From Fabrea salina (Eukaryota > Ciliophora > Heterotrichea > Heterotrichida > Fabreidae), in the NCBI GenBank assembly GCA_022984795.1, contig JALIHJ010000008.1:62001-126000 (forward strand): DNA of 64,000 nt, written 5' to 3'. Numbering within the stretch: the stretch's first letter is position 1; each line of letters opens with the position of its first letter. Of the stretch, positions 1 through 8,900 are shown piece by piece. A program made the translations under genes and the position numbers. The notes below the pieces were generated by a model, which saw only the letters and a list, made by a program, of their open reading frames with translations, was not told the DNA's origin and ran no database searches.

Positions 1-1
1 C

Positions 2-571
2 ATAGTAACCAAAATGATGGCCTCTGACCCCTCCATGCGTTTGTCTATTTACGGGATTAAAGTTCACGAGTGGTTCAATGGCCAAGTAACTATTCCTAAG
101 CAAGTAGGTTCAGCCATTATTGAAGAAAAAAGAACCCAAAAAGAAAAAGCTAGAGAGTGCAGACGCCAAGGACTCAAAGGACCCCGTCTTTACAGAGGAA
201 TTTCTCAAGAGGACTCTTTGTCACTTTCTTTGACTTCAGAAAACAGTTACATTTCACCCACCAAAGTCCGGGAACCCTTTGACAGCATTCGAGTATTTGG
301 AGATTTCTGGACAGGTTTAGAAATTGAGCACCTGTGGACACTGGTTACTGCTGCACTGAGTGACTTAAGTGCTGAGTACGCAACTGTTTCACAAGACGAA
401 ATTATTGTTACTTACGTAGGACTTAACGAGCACGCAGACTTCAAGATCAAACTCAAGTCCACTGAAGAGATGAATTTGCCCCAGTTCAAACTGAAACAAG
501 GCAACTCTTTTGAGTACCGAGAAGCAGTTAAAGTCATTTTAGGAGTGGTTCAAGAAGCAAGTGGCACTTAA
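2..571 (+). CDS. Protein kinase, C-terminal end (5' partial)
   Basis: The reading frame is open to the window edge, so this is the 3' end of a longer gene; the ATG at 14 is probably internal. The first ~25 residues read as kinase subdomain XI (DPSMRLS followed by HEWF), the usual end of a Ser/Thr kinase catalytic lobe with its conserved Arg. About 160 residues follow: a basic Lys/Glu/Arg linker, then a compact C-terminal segment (from about RVFGDFW to the end) whose size and position recall a KA1-like regulatory domain. That last comparison is a guess from position and general pattern. The stop TAA lies one base from the stop of the convergent neighbour. Confidence 0.6.
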   Translation: MVTKMMASDPSMRLSIYGIKVHEWFNGQVTIPKQVGSAIIEEKRTQKEKARECRRQGLKGPRLYRGISQEDSLSLSLTSENSYISPTKVREPFDSIRVFGDFWTGLEIEHLWTLVTAALSDLSAEYATVSQDEIIVTYVGLNEHADFKIKLKSTEEMNLPQFKLKQGNSFEYREAVKVILGVVQEASGT

Positions 572-572
572 A

Positions 573-1673
573 CTAGTTAAAAATTAAAGATTTAATTTCA
601 TCAAGAACTTCAGAAGTTTCAGTGTTAAAAGGCAGTTTCAGGGTCCTCCTCATCACGTTTACGAAGGATTTGATTTCATGGAAAAACAAAAAAAGACTGT
701 CAGCTTCCTTAACTAAGTCTCCTTTGAGATCAAACAAGCTTTTCAGGTAGCCTAGAGATTTGCAGGTGGAAACTGTACCTTGGAGACTAGTTTGGTTGTC
801 TAAGTCAAGAGCTGTTTGAATGTCTTCTTTGAAAGAGTCAAATTCCTTTTTGGAGTTAACGAGGTAAGCTACCTCCGAAAAAAGCAAGTCAGCTTCACTG
901 AGTTCTGAGTTAAACAGGTCCTTGTAAATGTTATTTACACTGTTTTGGAACTCAGCTGACTTCTTGCTGGTTTGCTGCATTTCTTTAATTTTAGAAACAA
1001 GGTTTTCTGAGTTCACACTTAACTCAGCACAGAGACTCGAAACTATATGTTGAGAGTCTTTGAAGTTTTTTCCTTTGAGTTGTTTTTTAAGGACTTTCTT
1101 TTCTTCTTCGTACATAGTGATGATTCCCATAACTTGTTTGTCTTCTTCTTTGTTGGGGTTGAACTGTCTGTTCATGAAAGCTTGGAACATAGACTCTTCT
1201 TCACACCCAATGAAGGTCCTAGAAGCTACTTCGAAGTCTGTCATTGGAGTGGTCGACCTAGTGGCCAGAGGAGTTTCTTGCTTTCTAGACAACACGTCTA
1301 AAAGTTTGTCGAGCAAAGCTTCGTAGTGTCCTTCTCTGAGTTCAGAGTACCCTTGCTTCTTCAGCAAAGAGTTAATCATTACCCACTTGGAGTCTTTTTT
1401 TTTCTGAGGTCCAACTTCCATGGACAATGATTTTTTTTGGTGAACAAGTGGGGATTGTTGCTTGCAAAGGGATGAAAGTTTATAGAGTTCTTGCTGGATC
1501 TCAGTTGTTTGTCTAATGAAATCTGTTTTATAGTAAGAAGGTTTTTCTATTTGGGGGAGTCCAGGTGACTGAGTAAATGATGGCTCCCTTGAAGCTGGAG
1601 TTGACTTCCAGTAGCCAACTTGTTGTGAGTGGAAACTAAAGTTTTCGGGCAGTCCATAATTAGTCAAATCCAT
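573..1673 (-). CDS. CEP70-like centrosomal/basal-body protein
   Basis: 366 aa, mostly helical. Two regions resemble vertebrate CEP70 as I remember it. Around residues 95-125, KWVMINSLLKKQGYSEL corresponds to the CEP70 N-terminal WESINVLLMMHG segment. Around 245-310, NNIYKDLFNSELSEADLLFSEVAYL followed by ALDLDNQTSLQGTVSTCKSL parallels the CEP70 C-terminal block (FQKLFDVPSL, then [20 protein letters not shown]). CEP70 binds gamma-tubulin and is linked to centrosomes and cilia, so a basal-body role would suit a ciliate. The protein is shorter than the ~600 aa vertebrate form because the middle coiled coil is reduced. Start: ATG at 1673, 28 bp from a divergent start. Confidence 0.6.
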   Translation of the reverse strand: MDLTNYGLPENFSFHSQQVGYWKSTPASREPSFTQSPGLPQIEKPSYYKTDFIRQTTEIQQELYKLSSLCKQQSPLVHQKKSLSMEVGPQKKKDSKWVMINSLLKKQGYSELREGHYEALLDKLLDVLSRKQETPLATRSTTPMTDFEVASRTFIGCEEESMFQAFMNRQFNPNKEEDKQVMGIITMYEEEKKVLKKQLKGKNFKDSQHIVSSLCAELSVNSENLVSKIKEMQQTSKKSAEFQNSVNNIYKDLFNSELSEADLLFSEVAYLVNSKKEFDSFKEDIQTALDLDNQTSLQGTVSTCKSLGYLKSLFDLKGDLVKEADSLFLFFHEIKSFVNVMRRTLKLPFNTETSEVLDEIKSLIFN

Positions 1674-1701
1674 TATAAATCTTTATAGTGTATAAAGTTA
1701 A

Positions 1702-1980
1702 ATGGAGTGCAGTCAGCTTGAAATAGAAGGCAAAGCTATGCTGCTAGACATTCCCCTAGACAAACTCAAGGACTTCATTTCCAAGTTCAACTCAGAAATC
1801 AGGTCGCGCTTCAGAAGACACCACAGTCACCAAGTAACTTACGAAGCAGACGTAAACGACATCACTCGGGAATCAGGAGTGCTCAGTTTGAAGTGGAGCG
1901 TGGCAGAAGAAAACTCTACTTCAAAGGGAGAAGCTAAGTACCACCTTGACTCTTCCGCCCTTTTCATCAACTACTTCTAA
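1702..1980 (+). CDS. Small hypothetical protein
   Basis: 92 aa, not recognised. It starts at ATG 1702 just after a TATAAAG stretch and ends 27 bp before the convergent LRR gene. Composition is ordinary (a basic RSRFRRHH patch near residue 35, charged throughout), with no signal peptide or membrane segment. It fits neatly between two gene ends, and the opposite strand has no better frame, which supports it being a real gene. Confidence 0.5.
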   Translation: MECSQLEIEGKAMLLDIPLDKLKDFISKFNSEIRSRFRRHHSHQVTYEADVNDITRESGVLSLKWSVAEENSTSKGEAKYHLDSSALFINYF

Positions 1981-2007
1981 TGTACATTCCCTAACTCTGA
2001 GTACACA

Positions 2008-5000
2008 CTAATTAAAATTTCTTAGTTTTATTAATTTGTTGCCTTTTTGTTGCCAGATAGCCTTTTCTTTGCCTAAATACTTGGCTAGTTCGTTTAAGTT
2101 GGGCTTTTTAGAAAAGTCGATTTGGTTAAGTTTGCTTGACTGGGTGGCTGCTTTGAGTACTATTAACATTTGCTCTATTGTGAAGTTCCAACCCAGTTTC
2201 AAGTGCTTGGCAAAGCAAGTAACTGACTTTATGAAGCTTTCAAGCAACTCGTCAGGGAACTGTTGGAGTTTGGTGTCCAAAAGCACAAGTGAGTCTATGT
2301 TGTGGTTTTCAACTACTTTGGCAAAGACTTGGGTGACCTCTTCAGCTGCAAATAAGTCTTTGTTGTATGAAAGTTTCAGCACTTTCAAGTTAGGAAAAGT
2401 GCTTTTTTCAATGATTTGGATTATGACTAGTAAGTCAAATGGCAGAAGTTTGCAGTTGGAAAAGTCAAGAGTCCCCTTTTTGTAGAGCTTCTGAACACTC
2501 CAATGAAACTTAGACAAATGCAAGTGACTCAAAGGATGGTTTCTAGAACAAAAGTTGTCAACTAGGGGAAGGAACTCACTGAAGTCTTTGGAGTCAAAGT
2601 TAGACACAGGCATTGAAACTGAAGACAGTCTAGGGTGACTGCACAAACTCTTAGCTAGCAAAGAAGCTTGGATTTGACTTGTTTCTGAAACCTCTAACTT
2701 CTGTAGTTGCTGGTTGCTTTTAAGTGCTTCCAGTAACTTACTGAAGTAGAATTCAGGCTTTCCTGACTTAGTTAAACTAGTTTCGTGCAAACTCAAGTAT
2801 TCAAGGGAAGTATGGCTTGCTAGTCTTTCGAAGAATCTTTCTATTTTGTACTCTGAAAAGTCCACTTCACTCAGCACCATTGTTTTGAGATTGGGGTTTG
2901 AAAGCAGTGCTCCGAGCTTAGGAGAGTCAGTACCTTTTACGTTTTGGAACATTATTTCACCGAGATTAGGCATTAAAGGAAGGTTTTCTTCAAGTATTTC
3001 AAAGTCTAAACCTTGCAAAGTCACAGAAAAAAAAGTCAGAGTTTTTGTGAACCTATGCACAGACAAGCAGTTAAGCATGAAAGTAATGTCAGGAGGTTGG
3101 CACTCCTGAAATAAGGTTCCTAAGTCAAGAGACTTCTGGGTTTTGTTTTTATTAAGCAGTGTTCTGCAGGAAACTTTTTTGGCGTAGAACTTAACTTGAG
3201 TTACTTTGCTAGCGTAATGCTTAAGTAAGTGGGACAAAACTACTGGCATGTGAGTAGAAATAGTGCCTAAGTGAGCTTGGTTGTAGATAAAACCCTTTCT
3301 GTTGCCTCTCAGCAGTCCGCCCAAAGCTTCGTAGTTGGACTGGTAGTGCTTGACAGTGATTGTTGTGGCAGTGTTGTTAATTAAAGACCGGACATCGAAC
3401 TTGTTGATTTTTTGGATCTGATTTTGGGGGTCCAGGATGTAGTTTAAAAGGATGCTGGTGTACCTGAATAAATGGCTTGGAGGAATAGGAAACACAAAGT
3501 TAAAGATCCTTAAACAGTGGTTGTTTGAAAACAGAATTCTGAGATGTTCTAGGAAACTCTCTACCATTTGGTCTTCAATGGAGAACTTCGAAGTAGGAGT
3601 GTCTCCAAACTCCAATTTAACTACTTCTATGATTGGGCTTGAACTCAAAGCTACAATTAAGTCTTTCATGCACTCGACTTTCCTAGTCCACATACTGAAG
3701 TCAGTGCCTCTTACGTTATCATAAGAAAAAGTGTCTCCGGTTGTAAGCATTATGTTTTTCATAACTAAGTATTTCAGGGTACTGTTGGACTTAAGTCCTT
3801 GAGCTAGCATTAGCAAGCTGCTTACTGTGAAGCTGCTGGCTGACAAGTTGAGTTCTTCGAGTTTGGAGTAACTAAGCAAGTCTTCTATTGAGTTGTTTTG
3901 AATTCCAAACTTGCTGATTAAAATCATCCGAGACAAACTAAGCCTTTTCATTTGCTTTTGCGAACACAAGAGCTCAAAGATGTTGTTGTACTCGCTAACT
4001 GTAAAGGAGTTCCCAGAAACTTGGAAAGACTCTAGTTTAGTGTTGTAAAGAACGTCGTAGATGAACTTGTAAGAAGTGGGGTTCTGCATCAGAGGAATGT
4101 CTTCAAGTCTAAGTTGTTTTAGGTTGGACAGAGTGCTTAGAATCTCCCCAATTACTAAGTGTAGACAAGTGCATTCGCACTTAACTAAGCTTAGGTCTTC
4201 TAAGTGGCTGGAAGACTTCAAAGATAGTAACACTAGTAAGACTGCAACTGCTGGGACTCCTTCAAGTTCCTCTGCGAAGTTAAACTTCTTGGTGGTTTGG
4301 ATTTTGGTTTTTATTTTGTCAATGTCTATATTGCCCTGAGTCAACACTGAGTTAGTAACGAATTTGGAGTCTCCAATTTGAATCATTCTGAGACTAGTGC
4401 ATCTTTCCATGATCTTGCTTAGCAAAATGCTGAGGATCAGCAGATCCCCTGCGTACAAGAGTTCGCTGTTTCCTCCTGAATTGTGGATGAACTTGTTTTT
4501 AGGCTTCACGATGAAGGTGTGCAAGGAGTTCTCGTAAATACGCCTGATGGGGCACTTGTTGAAGGTTTGCAAGTTGGAGTGCTTTAAGTGGTAAATGATT
4601 ATGTCTGCAAAGTCCAAAAGTTGCTCTTTAGGCATGGCGTCCACTCCTAAGGAAAGGTGCAGAATGTTGGGATTCCCGTCCAGCATGTTGGTGAGTCCCT
4701 TCATGAACTTTCTGGAGTCTTTAGTCAGTATGTAGTCAGGAACGGTCTCAAAGGAGTGGTTGATGAAAGAAAAGTGCCTAGGTTGCACTATAAAAGCCCT
4801 GGTTGAAGCTTTGAAGCTGCTCAAACTAGACTTGCCTACTGCTTGCATGAGTTCTACAAAGGTGTCTATGTCCAGGTCGAAGTCTGAATAGTCACACCAG
4901 GGCTCGAGCGATAAGCTTCTGAGAGTTCTGTTTGTTTTTAATACTTCGAAGAATTCCTTCATGGCTCTCAGTATAGTTTTACTTACACATAGTTTCTTAA

Positions 5001-5964
5001 GGACTTTGTTACCATAAAGGTACCCACAGAACTCAGCAGCTGACTGGTAGTTGAATTGGAAAGCATTGGAGAGCTTCAAAGACACAAGTGAAGAGTTGGA
5101 GTACAGTTTCGGTTTAAGTGAGTTTTCGATGCTTATCAAAGAAGGAAACTCAAGGGAGAACTTTTCCAGGTGGGTGTTTTTGTCAAGGCTTTCAAATATA
5201 TCGAAGCTCCCTATACTTACTGAGTACGAAAAGAAGTACCTCAGGTGGAGTTCTTTAAGAGGAGTGAACTTGCAAGAGGCTTGGGTTAAGCTGAACTCTT
5301 CTGAAGTTTTCATGTCAAAGCTAGAGTTTTTGGTCTGAGTAGGTTCTGGGTCCACAAACTTGGTGAATAAGTAGTAGAGAGCTTTGGGAAAAGGAGCTGA
5401 CAAAGTGAGTTTTAGGACCTCTAAAGATGTCAAACTTTTTAAAACGTCTTTGATCAAAACAGCGTTGTAGGTGATCATGGACAAGTCAAGAACCCTTAAG
5501 GTTTGGCACCAAGGCATCTTAGGAAATATATCAGAAAACCCATTGTGGTACTGGTTGTAGCACCGTAGGGAAGGACGTTCATTGGAGTTTTTGCAGTGGA
5601 GTTTGAGTTTTTCCAGGTTAAAGGCTCTTTGCATTAGGGAAGCGTAAGGCTTCAAATACTCACCTTCTTTCTTGCAGTCGTGCTTCATCCCTTTTGGCCT
5701 CAAAAAGTGAAGCTCAAGTTCTAAGTGGTCGACTCTGCCCACACAGTCTTTTGAAAGCTGGTAAAAAAAGCTGTTCACCAAAGGAATCACTCTTGCGTAA
5801 GTGTTGAAGTCCAAGAAGCTCAAAACATGCCCCCAAATGTCGCGTCTCAGAATTTTCAGCGCTGACTTAGTTGCTGGTTCCCTAGCTGTGATTTCTTGTC
5901 TGCGGCGCTTTATTGGCGCCAGAGGGTTGGATCGTGGGCGTTGGCGTTTAGGTCTAAGTTCCAT
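2008..5964 (-). CDS. Giant F-box-like leucine-rich repeat protein
   Basis: 1318 aa. Residues 1-30 carry basic clusters (KRQRPR and KRRR) that resemble a nuclear localisation signal. Residues ~37-75 (IWGHVLSFLDFNTYARVIPLVNSFF) match an F-box-like helical domain. The rest is a long series of irregular leucine-rich repeats of the ribonuclease-inhibitor/AMN1 type (LRVLDLSMI, LEELNLSASSF, LEYLSLHETSL, LKVLKLSYNKDL). The architecture suggests a substrate receptor of an SCF ubiquitin ligase; the substrate is unknown. Start ATG 5964 is preceded by TTATAA. The upstream same-strand RCC1 gene ends 23 bp before it. Confidence 0.7.
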   Translation of the reverse strand: MELRPKRQRPRSNPLAPIKRRRQEITAREPATKSALKILRRDIWGHVLSFLDFNTYARVIPLVNSFFYQLSKDCVGRVDHLELELHFLRPKGMKHDCKKEGEYLKPYASLMQRAFNLEKLKLHCKNSNERPSLRCYNQYHNGFSDIFPKMPWCQTLRVLDLSMITYNAVLIKDVLKSLTSLEVLKLTLSAPFPKALYYLFTKFVDPEPTQTKNSSFDMKTSEEFSLTQASCKFTPLKELHLRYFFSYSVSIGSFDIFESLDKNTHLEKFSLEFPSLISIENSLKPKLYSNSSLVSLKLSNAFQFNYQSAAEFCGYLYGNKVLKKLCVSKTILRAMKEFFEVLKTNRTLRSLSLEPWCDYSDFDLDIDTFVELMQAVGKSSLSSFKASTRAFIVQPRHFSFINHSFETVPDYILTKDSRKFMKGLTNMLDGNPNILHLSLGVDAMPKEQLLDFADIIIYHLKHSNLQTFNKCPIRRIYENSLHTFIVKPKNKFIHNSGGNSELLYAGDLLILSILLSKIMERCTSLRMIQIGDSKFVTNSVLTQGNIDIDKIKTKIQTTKKFNFAEELEGVPAVAVLLVLLSLKSSSHLEDLSLVKCECTCLHLVIGEILSTLSNLKQLRLEDIPLMQNPTSYKFIYDVLYNTKLESFQVSGNSFTVSEYNNIFELLCSQKQMKRLSLSRMILISKFGIQNNSIEDLLSYSKLEELNLSASSFTVSSLLMLAQGLKSNSTLKYLVMKNIMLTTGDTFSYDNVRGTDFSMWTRKVECMKDLIVALSSSPIIEVVKLEFGDTPTSKFSIEDQMVESFLEHLRILFSNNHCLRIFNFVFPIPPSHLFRYTSILLNYILDPQNQIQKINKFDVRSLINNTATTITVKHYQSNYEALGGLLRGNRKGFIYNQAHLGTISTHMPVVLSHLLKHYASKVTQVKFYAKKVSCRTLLNKNKTQKSLDLGTLFQECQPPDITFMLNCLSVHRFTKTLTFFSVTLQGLDFEILEENLPLMPNLGEIMFQNVKGTDSPKLGALLSNPNLKTMVLSEVDFSEYKIERFFERLASHTSLEYLSLHETSLTKSGKPEFYFSKLLEALKSNQQLQKLEVSETSQIQASLLAKSLCSHPRLSSVSMPVSNFDSKDFSEFLPLVDNFCSRNHPLSHLHLSKFHWSVQKLYKKGTLDFSNCKLLPFDLLVIIQIIEKSTFPNLKVLKLSYNKDLFAAEEVTQVFAKVVENHNIDSLVLLDTKLQQFPDELLESFIKSVTCFAKHLKLGWNFTIEQMLIVLKAATQSSKLNQIDFSKKPNLNELAKYLGKEKAIWQQKGNKLIKLRNFN

Positions 5965-5987
5965 TTATAACTTTTAAATTTAAACAA

Positions 5988-8900
5988 CTAAGTGGACTTT
6001 TTGGAGTTGCCCAGGAGACTCCCTAGCATTCTGACTAGTCCGAACACGTCGAAGGTGACTCTGCCGTCTGCAAAAGAGGTGTGGGCTCTTGAGTTCATAG
6101 TTCGCCTCATAGCTTTTAGTTTTTCAGGAGTGATTTCAAACCCCACTAGTTTAAGTTCTAGGTTTTTGCTTGAGAGACAGCGTGTTGTTTTGGTGTCTTT
6201 AAGAACTATTCTCACTTCAAAGGACCCTGTGTTTGTTTCACTGAAGTAACAAATGGTCTTTTTGGCAACTACTTTGGGCAAGTTGTAGTCTACAAGTATT
6301 CCTTCAGCAAGCAGGTACTCCACAGTAAACCTGCCTTGGGCTTTGCAGTTGTTTGTTTGCACAGAGTCTTTTTTAGTTGGGTTTTTTAAGTACTCGAAAC
6401 TAGCAGAGTCTTCTAAGGCTTTGAGTAGTTTGTCTTTGGTGTTTTGGTTGAACTTAAGGACTTCTACTTTGATTTCGTCTTGTATTTGACCTAGCATTTG
6501 GAAAATGCTGTCTTGGTAAGACTTGTGCAGAACTCTTAGTTCGTACTCGTGTTTGGCTTGGAACTCTAAAAGCGATATCATTTCGTCGACTCTTTGTTTT
6601 TTGGTTAAGTTTTTCCTTCCTTGTTTCAAGAGTCTTTTTAAGAACTTTCTAATGCTGTTTTGGACGTGGTGAGACACCTTGTCCTTTTCAACAAGACTTA
6701 GTAAAAAGTCCTGGGGCTTGACACTTGGAGGCAATTCAGGGATGTTTTGCAGCAGTTCCAAAAACATCTTAAGTTCAGTTGAACAGTACTCTGGCTTGTA
6801 GTTCTGGAATATGTTTTCTGGAGGGAAGTCCCTTCTCACACTAGTGCATTCTTTGCACTTCATGTGCCATCCGTTCTGGGTGTTGCCACACTCAAAGCAC
6901 TGCCAAAGGGTTGAAATGGACGTAGGAGTTTCTCGAAATTCTTCACTAGGCTTCTTCTTGAGTAACGAGTAAGTCAGAGGCATTTTGCAGTCCACACACG
7001 ACTGAACGGCCTTTTCTGAAAGCAACCATCTTACTGGTAGACTCAAGTTAACTTTGACCGTGCGGGTGTTGCCTTGTCTGACTTTGTCAAAAAGAACTGA
7101 AACATCTCCAAGAGTCTCTAGTATTAAGTACACTGGGTCGTCTTCTGTGAACTCTCCAGCAATGAAGTGCCTGTTGGCGTAAAGCAAGGTGTGGACTGAA
7201 GTAACATCTTCTACACTTATAGTGAGGTTAGGATCTTCAGGCTGTAAACTCTGTCTTAGCATGTCGCCCAAAACTAAGTCGGCAAGGTTCAAGTCAGATA
7301 CGTGGGTCAGGGCGTCTGCGAGTTCTTTTAAGTAAGAGTCATTGGTGCTTTGGAGTTCTTCAGTCTCTGCTGGAGAAGACCCTACTAAGTTCCTTTCAGA
7401 AACATTTTCCAAATAACTAGCGATTACTCCTAGGTTCTTTTCGTGGTCTCTTACGAACTCTTCAAAGGAGCAGTTGCATTCTTTGAAACTTGTTTCGAAC
7501 TCACTGATGGCAACTTTTTTGACTTGCCTAGGTTCCTTGAGTATTTCTATTATGGGCAAAAAAAACAAAGAAACAACCTTGGAGTTAAGGATTTTAATGC
7601 CTGCTTCAGTAATGCTTTCGCTTAAAAAGTGTTCTTTAAACAGTGCAGGAATGTCTTTAAACATAAACTTGATTTCGTCACTTAGTTTCTTACGGCTGTC
7701 GAAGACGTTACTGACTTTGGGGTCTTGGTACAACACAGCCCTTATTTTCCTAAGTACTTTTTGAACAACAACTCCAAAAAGGACTTTACGTTCTTGCAAC
7801 CTTGTAATTAACTCTTCTCCTAAGTTGTCGTATTGTTCTTCTAAGTTTCTGAAGTTAAGGGCTTCCTGGACTTTGTCGTTGTAGGCATAAGAAGGTATGT
7901 GCTGCATTTCTTTTTCCAAGTGAGTTTGTGCTTCTTTGACTGTTATGTAGAGAATCTTCATGATTTCAGTAGACAGTTGGTTAATCAGCTTTGTGTTGCA
8001 GGGTTGACTGTGCAGCAAGTGGAAGTATAGTAAGGAGGGCAAGTCCCCTGCTTTGACTTTAAGTGACCTTTTGAAGTCTGTTTTCTGAATGCAGTGCTTC
8101 AGAATTAGTTTGTAAAACATCATGAACTTCCTTATAAGCCAGGGGTTGTTAGTCATGCTGCCAAACGTAGCTGTGAGAGTCAGAGTGACTTGGCTAGCTG
8201 TAAGATTAGGATTTTTTTGGATCACACAAGCTAAGTAACAAGGGTGGGACTGCAAACAGCCCATTAAGTACTCGTAGAGTTGGATGTTTTTAGAAATAAA
8301 AGGAGGAAGGGTAAGTTTGAACTTAGGGTAAGCTACACTTGGGATCTGCTGGATGTGGGAAACGCAAACGCTTTCGATGTTGCTCAAGATACTTAGTCTT
8401 TCGTTCTCTACTTCTTTGACTTGTCCAAACTCTTCAAGTAACTCTTCGAAAGTTTGAAGCAACTGTCTGTCCTGGGAAAGAAGTACTTCTTCAGTGTTTT
8501 CTAGGGGCTCGTTGTTCAAAAGACTCTGCAAAAAGTAATCCCCTCTCACTTCTGACTTCTGTTTCGTCTGCTTGGCTTTTTGGTTCTTTTTCAGCCAAGA
8601 AACTATTGAGCTCACCAAAGTAGGTTTAGCAAGTTCTCCTTGAGTTACTTCTTTAATACCTAGTCTCCCTGAGCCTGTGTCCCCCCACACAAACACACAT
8701 CCATCTTTACTGAGGGCTACTGAGTGCTTAGTTCCACACGCAGCCCTGTAAAACACTTTGTCAATATTCAAAATAATCTGACTCGGCAACACAAATTCAG
8801 AGTCAGAGTTGTACTGGAAAGGACCTGGTCCCAGTTTGGAGTGTGTGTTTTTGCCCCAGCCATAAAGCTGTCCTCTGGAGTTTACAGCTAAGGAATGCTC

